Shown: positions 49,796-61,486, counted from the stretch's first letter. The stretch: DNA of 64,000 nucleotides from Pontederia crassipes (GCA_030549335.1 CM060189.1:54368953-54432952); one strand, 5' to 3'. A program made the numbers and translations. Notes: a model not told the origin generated them from the letters alone.

Positions 49796-52628
49796 AATAC
49801 ATAAAGGAGTCCAAATAAAAGTAAAAGACTCAAAGGCCCATAAGCCATACATACTTAATTCCTATAGGAGTCCATCATCATAACATAAAAGACTAAGTGA
49901 TAACTTGGGCCTTAGCCCGACCAACCCATGTGCAATGTCTCTGTCATGAGACCCTCGCCGCCGAACCTAGGCCTCGTCAATACCTGCACGGATCCATGGG
50001 GTGCAGATGATTTGTCCCGTTTGAGGCCCATGCATGCTATGATCCTATGACATAATCTCTACATGTCATGGCATATGCATATCATCATCATGGAACATAA
50101 ATCATATGCATGCTATGAGCTACTTATGCATACTACATGGCATATGAACATATCATCTTAGCAAGATAAGATAAACATATAACATCATTATCATTATGTC
50201 ATGCATATCATAACTTATCATTATGCTAAGACATATCATCATTCATCTTGCTTTACTTTAGCATCTTCTTTCATAACATCTTATGATATGGAAACATACA
50301 TTAGCACCCGATTGGAGCTTTCATTATCTTTAACTTTATATCCCAAGTCATCTTTGGAAAGTACGTACATATTTGTAAGGCTTTACTTTCCACTTTACAT
50401 CATCTTTTCATCTTCTATCTTGATTAAGATGGCTTATTATCTTGGTGATTGGGAAGACCATGTTGATTCGCGGAAACTTGGCTAGCTAGGTCGGGACGAT
50501 TGCCCCACTGTTGGAAGGATTCTTCCCGAGAAATACGACACATCAGCTAGCATGCGAAGACTTTATTCCCCTTCACGATTACAACAAGACACCTTCATGC
50601 TAATCCATCTTTTACTTTCATTTATCAGTTCATACAATCATTCCATACATGTTGCATTTTTTAACCCTATTTAAGGTCACACAAGTGTCAAATCATGCTA
50701 GGTGTGGTCTTTACAAATATATGCATAACTTCAGGGCAGTCACCGCCGTGCCGCATAGGGTCACGGCCGTGCCATCATTTGGGCACGGGTGTGCCAAGGT
50801 TCGGCACGGCCGAACACTTAACCGTATTCCCGTCAACCATTCTGCACGGCCGTGCATCACCAACTTCACGACCGTGACAGAAAGGCCATTTTCAGGGCAT
50901 AAACATCTCGTTCTGTGACAACAGCATAGTCACGGCCGTGCAACCACAAGGTCACCGCTGTGACAGAACGATGATTATCGTTTTGCTTCGGACAGAACTC
51001 GGCACGGCCGTGCCACTCTTCGTCACAGCCGTGCCCAAACAATTGGGCAGAGTTTCCCCTGTTTTATCTATTTTTCCATCATTACACATACATTTCAACA
51101 TCCTTGAGATGTACATTCATCCAAGCATTAACAATAGCAACTTTACACTATTCATGTAGGCTTAACAATGTATCGAATGACTCAATACAAACATGAATTA
51201 TACTTATTCTAGCATCAAAATTGTTAAGATAATTTAACATGCTCATACATGGAAATGAGTACACTACTTATGAGTTAGGCATAAATGACTAAGAACATTA
51301 GATTCTAACCATGATTAGCAATAGAGCATAAATCTTAATAGAACATGAAGCACAATAGCATTTTATTCATGGATAGCAATGGAATAGTAATCTAAGGAAC
51401 ATTACTTATTAAATGCACATTTTCTAAATCTTCTCTCTAAGAATAAAGGGTTCGTATTCATGCCCTAATCCTAACATTCAAACATCATTAGGGGGAAGAT
51501 TAGGATGGGTGGATCCCCGCAAACATACACTCATTAACATTTACAATTACTTATTTATATATCAAGCTAGTTTAATAAGATTATACATGTCAATCTTTCA
51601 AGTTAAGCCTCACTTCTTATATTATGATTTTCATGTAGCATTTTCACAAACATTTCATAGGCATTATGCATTCTATTCTAATCATATTAATACGAACAAG
51701 TAAAAGACATCATAATGAATTAAACATGAGAGTCATGAACATTTAATACTAAACATAATTAGTAATTAAATAATTACTTTAACTAACTATTCAATAATAC
51801 AAACAAATCATGCTTATCTCCAATTATATAACTTAAGAATATCCAAGTTGGTCTTCAAATCTTTAATCATTCATTCATGCATCATTCAAGGTTGATATTA
51901 GAACTTTGGGTCCCTTCAAACATACCTTTGGGCTTAAGTTAAAACCCTAATCCTAATCTCCTATCTTTTCTTTTTTCTTCTTTCTTTCTTTCTTCCTTCT
52001 TCCTTCTTCCTTCTTTCTTTCCTTTCCCTCCTTCCTCCTTTCTTTCCTTTCTTTGCTTACTGCTGTCCTACCGTGATGTAATGTGAGGGAGTGTAGGTGG
52101 GGGTGGGTGGCTTCCTTGCTGCTGTGCAGCCGTGAGGTGCAAGAGGGAGGGTGATTGAAGTGAGGGAGCTCACTTGGGTGCTGCTGCCTGCTAGGTGAGA
52201 GATCCCTTGTTGTTACTGTCGTGAGTTGACAGGAGAGAGAGTGAGGGTGGGAGAGGTGAGCTGTCTGCTATGTGAGGAAACTCCTTGAGTTGTTGCTGTC
52301 ATGCTGGAGTGAGTGGAGAGAGAACATGAGTGAGGCTTCTTGCTGTTCGTGAGAGAGAGAGAAGAGCTGAGAGATGTGAAGGAGAGTGAGTGGAGTTGGT
52401 GTTTCTTTGCTTGGGGGAGGTTGCCGGCTGGAGAGGTTAGGAGATGAGGGAGAAGAGTGTGAGGAAATGGGAGGGGTTAGGTGAGCTTTAGGGCATGTTA
52501 AGGCTTTTATATGTTTGGTTCAGGGCCTCTTATGTTAATGGGCTTCATTATGAGCCTTTAAATATCTTTAGATTTCTTTAATCTATTTTCTTTCCCTTTA
52601 TTATTATTTCATTTTTGAGGAGATTACA
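49796..52628 (-). repeat. 3' LTR of the gag-only element
   Basis: Collinear with 54985-57585. Contains CACGGCCGTG palindromes (50740-51030), a CTTT/CCTT tract (51960-52060) and GTGAGGG-rich degenerate repeats (52080-52450). Confidence 0.85.
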
Positions 52629-53460
52629 ATATACCCCCCTTAAAATAAAATTCATCCTCGAATTTTGTAGAATCTTATATATTGACTATCTTCATCCGCG
52701 TTGCTTCTTTGATCTTTCGCTCCTCGTACGCACCGACATGATTTCTCCCTTTGCGACATCCAATGCGCCTTCCTCGGTGTTCTCCCTTTATCGGTCTTTG
52801 CATTTCGTCTCCACTAATCGATCGCCATCACTTGCTATTCCAATATTTCTGTGGGGTTCTCATATTTATAGGCAATCTCAAGAAATTGAGATCATTCTTC
52901 AGCCATGTTTTCGCTATGCAACACTAATCATTAACTTAACCTTAAATGAAATCCTTTCATCCTCGCCGTTCTATACATCTTCAACCCTTCGTGCGTACTA
53001 ATGTGGCCTTCCTCGTGCGCCTTCAATAGCATCACTCAATAGTCTCTTGCTAACGGTTCTTAGTCATGGTCCTAACTATGCCATCATGTTGTCTCGTATC
53101 TTAAAGATTATAGTAGAATCTTGGATCCTTACTCCACTTCATGAAATGAAGATCATTCGTGCCTCACGCTTCCGTTGTGCTACTCTGAACTTTAGCTTCA
53201 TCTAAGTGTCGAATTTTCTGATTCAACACATGACCATTTCATGTCATCTTTTAGGTCATGTAGACCTAAGTAAAATAAATTTCAATTTTCTTCACATTTT
53301 AGACACCATTCTTGTGATCTTGATAGCCTTCCTTAACTTTCTTTATTTTAAGAACCATGATTGGTTTTTTATCCTTAGAATTTTCCTTTAACAATGAATT
53401 AAATTTTTTTTTTCAAATTGTTTCTAGGTCTATCATGCATACACATTATGGTTGGTACGA
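52629..53460 (-). other. Non-coding 3' internal region of the gag-only element
   Basis: Between gag and the polypurine tract. No reading frame with pol similarity on either strand. Confidence 0.6.
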
Positions 53461-54381
53461 TCACTTAAACGTTAAGCGACGATTACCTTGAATTGTATCC
53501 GGAACTTGGTGAGCTATTTCGACTTGCATGGCGTGAACTTGTCCCAACACTTTTGGAGAGTTGACATCTAGCTTCTCCGGGCAATTCTTTATATAGTGAC
53601 CAGCCTTGCCACATCGCAAACATGTACCGGCCTTGAGGCGACATTCCCCGGGATGATTCTTTCCACATTGGTGGCATACGCACCTCGTCCGTCCCTCTTT
53701 CTTTGGAGAATGGTAAGGTGATTTCCTTGGATCCTTCCCTTTTCCTCGCTTGGTGATCTTTGTTGATGTGTTACCATTAGGAATCACAACTCCATCTTTG
53801 AGCTTCTTTTCTAATTCAACTACTAATTCCATTGCTTCTTCCACTGTCTTAGGAGCTCGACACAACATCCTAGCCTTTAGTTCGATCTTGAGTCCATTTA
53901 TAAAGCAATTCACCCGCATCTTTTCTGTCTTTACTAATGTGCAATACCTTTCGAGTTGGAAGTATTTAATTGCGTAGTCATTAACGGACATGTCACCTTG
54001 TTGTAGTTTAAGAAATTCTTCTTGTTTTTGCTCACCCATTCTTTGTGAAAAGTATTGACCCTTGAAATCCATCACGAATTTCCACCATGTCGGATTTTCT
54101 TCATTGACATACTTAGTCCTAAGGACAGAATCCCACCATTGCCTTGCTTTTCCTGTCAAGCTATGAGTGGCACATGCCACTTTGCTTTCTCTCGAACATT
54201 TCATCACTCTGAAGATACCCATAATGGCATCCAACCATGCTTCGGCTTCCTCCGGATCATCAATGTCGTTAAACATTGGAGGGTTGAGGTTTAAAAATCT
54301 CATCAAAGACTCTTGGCATGAACTTCCATCACATTCCACAGCTTGCGTCGTGCCTTCATTCTTTGGACAACTCATATCCAT
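53461..54381 (-). CDS. Gag of the gag-only element
   Basis: 306-codon open frame. Residues about 25-190 form a Retrotrans_gag-type domain (EEAEAWLDAIMGIFRVMKC, KVACATHSLTGKARQWWDSV, QKQEEFLKLQQGDMSVNDYA). A basic linker follows (about 200-230), then two zinc-knuckle-like motifs, CHQCGKNHPGEC and CLRCGKAGHYIKNC (about 235-270). Similar in type to the gag at 60235 (DWWRS, REFLQLSQGKMTVAEY), so a chromovirus relative. It starts about 350 bp inside the primer-binding site. In such elements Gag forms the particle shell and packages RNA; pol functions would have to come from an autonomous relative. Confidence 0.85.
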   Translation of the reverse strand: MDMSCPKNEGTTQAVECDGSSCQESLMRFLNLNPPMFNDIDDPEEAEAWLDAIMGIFRVMKCSRESKVACATHSLTGKARQWWDSVLRTKYVNEENPTWWKFVMDFKGQYFSQRMGEQKQEEFLKLQQGDMSVNDYAIKYFQLERYCTLVKTEKMRVNCFINGLKIELKARMLCRAPKTVEEAMELVVELEKKLKDGVVIPNGNTSTKITKRGKGKDPRKSPYHSPKKEGRTRCVCHQCGKNHPGECRLKAGTCLRCGKAGHYIKNCPEKLDVNSPKVLGQVHAMQVEIAHQVPDTIQGNRRLTFK

Positions 54382-54633
54382 CTATCATCATACAATAACT
54401 ATGCATCAATGTCTAGCATTACACAATTCAAGTAAAATATTAGGTTCAGTGGCACCTCATGACGATTGCACATGGACTTTACACTTAGACATTTTGCTTA
54501 GTCATTTTTAGCCAACCAATGACTTACACATCCTAAGACTTAAGACGTATGAATCAAGTCTATAACTTACATTTACTATAACATAACATATAAGAGCTCA
54601 ACCATGGCTCTTGGCTTCTAGAACTTACATCAC

Positions 54634-54740
54634 TTGAGCCAAAACTATGGCTTGCACATACTAAAATCCTATACATATGAGCCAAACTATGGCTTAGACC
54701 CATATGACTTAAGACATAAGAGCCAAACTATGGCTCTGAA
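54634..54740 (-). repeat. Leader repeats next to the primer-binding site
   Basis: GAGCCAAACTATGGCT occurs at 54679 and 54720, with a one-base variant at 54636, about 42 bp apart. The last copy abuts the primer-binding site. Each copy contains an AGCCA/TGGCT inverted pair. Confidence 0.75.
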
Positions 54741-54746
54741 ACCAAC

Positions 54747-57585
54747 TGTAACGCCCCTAAAATTTGACCCTAATTTAAGATTTTTTCCAAACCCTGGATG
54801 GCGTTACTTCGACCTTGACATGACCTAATTTCATAAAACTTTTACAGTGAAAAACATCATAATAAAAATAATCAAGTCCAATAACATAAAACACAGCGGA
54901 AGACTTCATAAGTAGATAAAATCCAAAAATAACAATGCTAGCCCATGAGCCACATAGGCTCTAACATAAGACCCAACATAGGGTTCATAATACATAAAGG
55001 AGTCCACATAAAAGTAAAAGGCTCAAATGCCCATAAACCATACATACTTAACTCCTATAGGAGTCCATCATCATAACATAAAAAACTAAGTGATAACTTG
55101 GGCCTTAGCCCGACCAACCCATGTGCAACGTCTCTATCATGAGGTCGTCTCCGTCGAACCTAGGCCTCATCAATACCTGCACGGATCCATGGGGTGCAGG
55201 GAATTTGTCCCGTTAGAGTATGTTGAGGCCCATGCATGCTATGATCCTATGACATAATCTCTACATGTCATGACATATGCATATCATCATCATGGAACAT
55301 AAATCATATGCATGCTATGAGCTACTTATGCATACTACATGGCATATGAACATATCATCTTAGCAAGATAAGATAAACATATAACATCATTATCATTATG
55401 TCATGCATATCATAACTTATCATTATGCTAAGACATATCATCATTCATCTTGCTTTACTTTAGCATCTTCTTTCATAACATCTTATGATATAGAAACATA
55501 CATTAGCACCCGATTGGAGCTTTCATTATCTTTAACTTTATATCCCAAGTCATCTTTGGAAAGTACGTACATATTTGTAAGGCTTTACTTTCAATTTTAC
55601 ATCATCATTTCATCTTCTATCTTGATTAAGATAGCTTATTATCTTGGTGATTGGGAAGACCATGTTGATTCGCGGGAACTTGGCTATAACTTCAGGACAG
55701 TCACGGCCGTGCCGCATAGGGTCACGGCCGTGCCATCATTTGGGCACGGGTGTGTCAAGGTTCGGCACGGCCGAACACAACCGTATTCCCGTCAACCATT
55801 CTGCATGGTCGTGCATCACCAACTTCACGACCGTGACAGAAAGGTCATTTTCAGGACATAAACATCTCATTCTGTCACGGCCGTGCGACCACAAGGTCAC
55901 GGCCGTACAACAACATAGTCACGGCCGTGCAACCACAAGGCCACGGCTGTGACAGAACGATGATTATCGTTTTGCTTCGGACAGAACTCGGCACGTCCGT
56001 GCCACTCTTCGTCACAGCCGTGCCCAAACAATTGGGCAGAGTTTCCCCTGTTTTATCTATTTTTCCATCATTACATATACATTTCAACATCCTTGAGATG
56101 TACAATTATCCAGGCATTAACAATAGTAACTTTACACTATTCATGTAGGCTTAACAATGTATCGAATGACTCAATACAAACATGAATTATACTTATTTTA
56201 GCATCAAAATTGTTAAGATAATTTAACATGCTCATACATGGAAATGAGTACACTACTTATGAGTTAGGCATAAATGACTAAGAACATTAGATTCTAACCA
56301 TGATTAGCAATAGAGCATAAATCTTAATAGAACATGAAGCACAATAGCATTTTATTCATGGATAGCAATGAAATAGTAATCTAAGGAACATTACTTATCA
56401 AATGCATATTTTCCAAATCTTCTCTCTAAGAACAAAGGGTTCGTTCTTCATGTCCTAATCCTAACATTCAAACATCATTAGGGAGAAGATTATGATGGGT
56501 GGATCCCCGCAAACATACACTCATTAACATTTACAATTACTTATTTATATATCAAGCTAGTTTAATAAGATTATACATGTCAATCTTTCAAGTTAAGCCT
56601 CACTTCTTATATTATGATTTTCATGTAGCATTTTCACAAACATTTCATAGGCATTATGCATTCTATTCTAATCATATTAATACGAACAAATAAAATACAT
56701 CATAATGAATTAAACATGGAGAGTCATGAACATTTAATACTAAACAAAATTAGCAATTAAATAATCATTTTAACTAACTATTCAATAATACAAACAAATC
56801 ATGCTTATCTCCAATTATATAACCTAAGAAGATTCAAGTTGGTCTTCAAATTCTTAATCATTCATTCATGCATCATTCAAGGTTGATATTAGAACTTTGG
56901 ATCCTCTCAAACACACCTTTAGGACTTAAGTTAAAATCCTAATCCTAATCTCCTATCTTTTCTTCTTTCTTCTTTCTTCCTTCTTTCTTTCCTTTCCCTC
57001 CTTCCTTCTTTCTTTCCTTTCTTTGCTTACTGCTGTCCTACCGTGATGTAATGTGAGGGAGTGTAGGTGGGGTGGGTGGTTTCCTTGCTGCTGTGCAGCC
57101 GTGAGGTGCAAGAGGGAGGGTGATTGAAGTGAGGGAGCTCACTTGGGTGCTGCTGCCCGCAAGTTGAGAGATCCCTTGTTGTTACTGTCGTGAGTTGATA
57201 GGAGAGAGAGTGAGGATGGGAGAGATGAGCTGTCTGCTATGTGAGGAAACTCCTTGAGTTGTTGCTGCCATGCTGGAGTGAGTGGAGAGAGAACATGAGT
57301 GAAGCTTCTTGCTGTTCGTGAGAGAGAGAAGAGCTGAGGGATGTGAAGGAGAGTGGAGTTGGTGTTGCTTTGCTTGGGGGAGCTTGCCGGCTGGAGAGGT
57401 TAGGAGATGAGGGAGAAGAGTGTGAGGAAATGAGAGGGGTTAGGTGAGCTTTAAGACATCTTAAGGCTTTTATATGTTAGGTTTAGGATCTCTTAATGGA
57501 CTTCATTAGGAGCCTTTAAACATCTTTTGATTTCTTTAATCTATTTTCTTTCTTTTTACTTTTATTTCATTTTTAGGATATTACA
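54747..57585 (-). repeat. 5' LTR of the gag-only element
   Basis: Complete LTR with TG/CA ends. Holds at least four exact CACGGCCGTG palindromes at 55700-55930 and variants to 56025. Confidence 0.88.
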
Positions 57586-58043
57586 ATAAAATTAACTTAT
57601 ATTCTTTTAATAATGGAAGTTGAAGAGTCTCCTCTCTTTTTTCAATAACAGAATTTATTACTTTATAATAATTAACATCAAAAGTGTTTAATTTTTATAA
57701 TATTATAAGATCAAAGATTCATTTTCTATTTCTTCATAAATAAAATTATTATTTTAAATAATTTAAAAATAAAAATTTAAAAATCGCACTTCCGCGCACG
57801 GCTAAGGCCTTCATCCCGCGTGCCAAGCTTCCATTCGCAGCCTTCGGAGGGACCGGCCAAAGCTGTCCACCTCCACCGGTTGCCGCCTCCAACGTGTCCT
57901 TCGCCCCGTCTCCGGCAGTTCCACGTCATGCAATCCTCGGCGCCATCGAGGATTAGACAAGCTGCCACTTGGGAAGCGCCGGTTTCACTCCACGTGTGTG
58001 GTCAACACCATGTACGTGTTTGTTGTTTCTCTCGCACCATCCC
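57586..58043. other. Spacer: AT-rich, then a GC-rich island with ACGT-core words
   Basis: 57586-57780 is AT-rich without features. 57780-58043 is strikingly GC-rich and carries AACGTGTC (about 57891), CCACGTGTGTGG (about 57992) and GTACGTGTT (about 58012), like plant G-box/ABRE cores. Reading frames run through it on both strands but none resembles a known protein. It could be a promoter or first-exon remnant of a host gene now displaced by the Gypsy element. Confidence 0.35.
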
Positions 58044-58059
58044 TGTGACGTCCGAGAAT

Positions 58060-58096
<37 letters not shown>

Positions 58097-60056
58097 AGAG
58101 ACTCGTTCGTAACTGCCCTGCATTCACGGAGCAACCAGCATGCATATGGTTAAAATGGAAACAAAAAGAGGATCTGAGGATTTTGTTCCATCGTGTCGTC
58201 TTGGCCGCAGGAGAGGAAGAGGGAGAACGAAAACACACGCGAAGTCATCGTCAACGAAGGAGACGTCGAGATCGTGAACAGTAAGATCAGATTGACTATT
58301 TGCAAAGGTACACAAAAAAAAAAAAAACCAATGAAATCCATCGTCACGTCATTAGATTAACAAATTATCTGGATACATGAATGTCTCTCGGTTGTCCTCT
58401 GCCTATATATATTTTTGGACCGTGGTTTTAAAGAATGGAGTTTTATAGATCAAATAATGGTATACACTGTGGATATATGAAATCGCACTCTCGCACAGGT
58501 TAAAAAGTAGTATGATCCATCGCCTGTTTTAGCTTGATCGAATTAATACTCTAGTGAATACCGTAATGTTCAGTACCGATTCATGCTCATCGTCGTGCCT
58601 CCCATCAATGCGTTAATTAGCTCCTTGAAACACCAGATACGCAAGTTTCTTTTTCTGTGTCATCTACGTAGACTATGATGGTTGATCTCATAATTAAATA
58701 TGATTCCATTCTTATTTGGCACCCTGCTGTGATGGTTGATCCCATATAAATGATTTCGATATAGGTGTCACATGGCCATGTGCATAGTAAATGCATGAGA
58801 TTTATAGGTGTATTACATCCACATTTCCACGTGCAAATGCACCAAAACGTGGGTGGCACTCTTGTTAAGTGGCTACTGACATCAGATGTACTCAAATAGC
58901 ACACATCAAGCATATTGATGTAGCATGCTATTATCGATTGTACCCCACATCTTAAGTATTCAATCCATTTATCTGTCGAATGATTTATCGAAAGTGATTA
59001 TAATTTAAGCAAGTAGTTATATACTCGGTTCTCTTGGCGTAAGATAATAGTATTCATGTGATCATATATACAGAACCTTTTCGGACTGCGATGTGCATCT
59101 CAATCCAAAATTTCCTTTCAAGTCTTATTATTTATTATCCTTGATCCATGAACAAATATAATTATATAATAAGGTAAGATAAAAGATGAAAATTACTAAA
59201 TGAAGAGCTCTTCTTATGTTTGGTTGACGACGGTCAACCTGGCCAAAAGGGAGTCGAAAGATACTCCACCGGCCCGTATTAGGCGTTGAGATGCTCCGCC
59301 CTGGCCAAAAAGGGAGTCGAAAGATACTCCACCGGCCTTATTTTAGGGAGTTGAAAGACACTCCAAAATAAGTGTAACATAATGAAAAATGTAAAGATGA
59401 CAATAATTATGATGATGGGCAATGCCCAATGATATTATGATCTATTAATGATGATCATGTTATTCTCGTTACACTTATCATATTATCATCACTAATGCCA
59501 CTCTAGTTCATGCCTCTTGATCATGATGTTATTGTATCAATCATATCTACATGACTCTATCAATTATGATTATGTTCATTTGATTATCTTTATGATGTCA
59601 TTATTGCTTATATGTCATATCATTATTATGTACTGGGCGTCAAAGCTCACAGGGAGGTTCACCTCCCCTGTGTATTCAATGTCACAGGTAATAACCTGTC
59701 CCAGTAAAAAGGATGATGGCGCAGGCGACAAATCGAGTTCGTGGTGATCTTTGCACATGAAATCGAGTCTCTTCAGCTTCCTTTTTATTTTCATCGAGTT
59801 GTATTTATTTATGCAAACTATTATGTTTAGATTATGTGAGACTTAGTTGGGTCATCTTGTTAAGACTTCCGCATTCATTTTAATTATGCCTCTTTTTAAA
59901 CGAATAATAGCTATGTTTCCTTCCGCAATTATTCCTCTATCATGTTGACCAGTCAAAGTCTTATTTTGGTCAAATTATTGTACACGTAAGTCAAGCCCCG
60001 TAACGTTCCCGGAGTGTATTCGTCCACGTGGCAGGGTGCATTTCGGGGGCGTTACA
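58044..60056 (+). repeat. 5' LTR of the right-hand Tekay-like element (left edge tentative)
   Basis: Right end GGGGGCGTTACA just before the primer-binding site is firm. Contains a run of 28 A (58066-58093), a second A-run near 58314, a TATA-like CCTATATATATTTTTGG (about 58402), and two copies of GGGAGTCGAAAGATACTCCA (59249 and 59309). Part of 58100-59200 could be host DNA if the true LTR start lies further right. Confidence 0.5.
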
Positions 60057-60059
60057 ACT

Positions 60060-60072
60060 AGGTATCAGAGCC
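60060..60072 (+). other. Primer-binding site (initiator-Met tRNA type)
   Basis: AGGTATCAGAGCC, one base off the usual TGGTATCAGAGC, directly downstream of the LTR end. Confidence 0.85.
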
Positions 60073-60234
60073 TAAAGTCAGAATATTCTTATGTTCTGAA
60101 ATGTCAAGTATGTAATCCATGTGCAAAGAGCCACGAGCAGTCGCCGCGCCAACCGGTGCTAAATCAAGTAAGAAAGTTATGTTTTTATGATTTAAATGTT
60201 TTATTAAATGTTTCCATGATGTGCAATATTGTAG

Positions 60235-61476
60235 ATGCCTCCACGACGCGCTACCACTAGTAGAGGTCGTGGTCGACCTCGTCGTGATAGAGTAACCGAT
60301 GTTGAACAAGAAGGGATGAATCAAAATGAGATTGAGTTTGGACAGCCTCCACCGGTGCAGCCCCCACCAGTTGAGCCTCCGCCGACACAGACACCACCAG
60401 TCCATCCGCCACCAGTGCAGACACCGCCAGTTGAGCCTCCGCCGACACAGACACCACCAGTCCATCCGCCACCAGTGCAGACACCGCCAGTTGAGTCTCC
60501 AGCGACGCAGGAGCCTCCACCGACGCAGACACCATCGGTCCAGCCCCCACCGGTGCAGACACCGTCGGTCCAGCCTCCATCGGTGCAGCCTCCACCAGTC
60601 TATCCTCCACATATGCAGTTCTTGCCTATGCAGCCTCCACTAGGGCAGCCTTGGCCGATGCAGCCTTGGCCAATGCAGCCTTGGCCGATGCAGCCTCCAA
60701 TTGTGCAACTCATGCCAGCGCCACCGCAGGACACCTTACAAGAATTCTTGAGGTTGCATCCGCCACAATTCGACGGCACAGGTGATTTCGATAAGGCGGA
60801 GAGGTGGATCATAAGTATGACAGAAACTTTCCTCGCGATGCGTTGTGCTGAGGACAGAAAGGTCTTGTACGCCACTAATCGTCTGACTGGTGAAGCCCTT
60901 GATTGGTGGAGAAGTACTAAAGCAACTCAGTTTGGAGAGCAGAACGTGATTCCCTGGAATAGCTTTTATGAGGTGTTTGAGGCACACTATTTCCCAGAGC
61001 ATGATCGCATTCAAAAGCAGCGGGAATTTCTACAGCTTAGTCAGGGGAAGATGACTGTTGCTGAGTACCACTTCCAGTTTATAAAACTGGAAAAATATAA
61101 TACCATGCGCATGAGTGAGAAGCAGAGGGCAGACCAATTTGCTCAAGGTTTAAACACTACTATCAGGTCCAAGACCTTATCCGGAAAATTGCAAAATCTG
61201 AAGGAGGCAGTCGAGCTAGCGACTACTATGGAGCGAGACCACTTAAGAGAATTGGAAGAACAAAAAGGGAAGGCCCCTATACAAACCCTTGAGCATGGTC
61301 GTCACAGGTGGAATGACAAGCGTTCAAACCGGAGGGACCACCGACGTGATAATCGTGTGAGGCCATATGAGCCTCGCAACATGCCACGCCAGCCACCACA
61401 ACAGCAGCAACCTTATCGTCAGGTGAGAAGTAAAATAAATAGTTATAGGTATGCAATGATGATGACTAATGAATAA
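60235..61476 (+). CDS. Gag with N-terminal proline-rich repeat extension (Tekay-like)
   Basis: 413-codon frame starting MPPRRATTSRGRGRPRRDRV. Basic N-terminus (1-20), then a Pro/Gln/Thr-rich repeat region (about 38-160) encoded by tandem DNA repeats, then the Retrotrans_gag core (about 165-340: LQEFLRLHPPQFDGTGDFDK, ATNRLTGEALDWWRS, EFLQLSQGKMTVAEYHFQFI), and a basic tail (about 350-400). Zinc knuckles ([26 protein letters not shown]) follow downstream at about 61535-61635. The start fits the Tekay-type basic N-terminus and lies 160 bp after the primer-binding site. Confidence 0.88.
   Translation: MPPRRATTSRGRGRPRRDRVTDVEQEGMNQNEIEFGQPPPVQPPPVEPPPTQTPPVHPPPVQTPPVEPPPTQTPPVHPPPVQTPPVESPATQEPPPTQTPSVQPPPVQTPSVQPPSVQPPPVYPPHMQFLPMQPPLGQPWPMQPWPMQPWPMQPPIVQLMPAPPQDTLQEFLRLHPPQFDGTGDFDKAERWIISMTETFLAMRCAEDRKVLYATNRLTGEALDWWRSTKATQFGEQNVIPWNSFYEVFEAHYFPEHDRIQKQREFLQLSQGKMTVAEYHFQFIKLEKYNTMRMSEKQRADQFAQGLNTTIRSKTLSGKLQNLKEAVELATTMERDHLRELEEQKGKAPIQTLEHGRHRWNDKRSNRRDHRRDNRVRPYEPRNMPRQPPQQQQPYRQVRSKINSYRYAMMMTNE
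60345..60705 (+). repeat. In-frame tandem repeats inside gag
   Basis: A 60 bp unit repeats exactly in tandem (60369-60428 and 60429-60488) with diverged copies around it, giving PPPVQTPPVEPPPTQTPPVH-type peptide. A 15 bp unit CAGCCTTGGCC(G/A)ATG then occurs three times at 60646-60690 (QPWPM). Confidence 0.9.
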
Positions 61477-61486
61477 ATGATTTCAG

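Larger units (their letters stand above)
49796..57585 (-). mobile_element. Gag-only (TR-GAG-like) Gypsy LTR retrotransposon
   Basis: 5' LTR 54747-57585 (TGTAATATCC...GGGCGTTACA in element orientation, 2,839 bp) and 3' LTR about 49796-52628. Primer-binding site TGGTTTCAGAGC at 54733-54744; polypurine tract AAGGGGGGTAT at about 52631-52641. The internal region is only about 2.1 kb and holds one open gag gene (53461-54381) and about 0.8 kb of non-coding DNA; no protease, RT or integrase was recognised. In a 330 bp sample the LTRs are about 97 percent identical, so about a million years old at common rates. The outer end of the 3' LTR is not fully represented, and one LTR carries a block of about 240 bp that the other lacks. 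Gag looks whole. Confidence 0.8.

Noticed and set aside
58044-58430. Host gene first exon starting in the reading frame at 57820
   Set aside because: The frame runs through a 28 A tract into Lys-rich low complexity and shows no known domain.
60058-60612. Minus-strand frame of 184 codons rich in Trp and Arg
   Set aside because: It is the antisense shadow of the tandem repeats coding the proline-rich Gag arm; no family resemblance.
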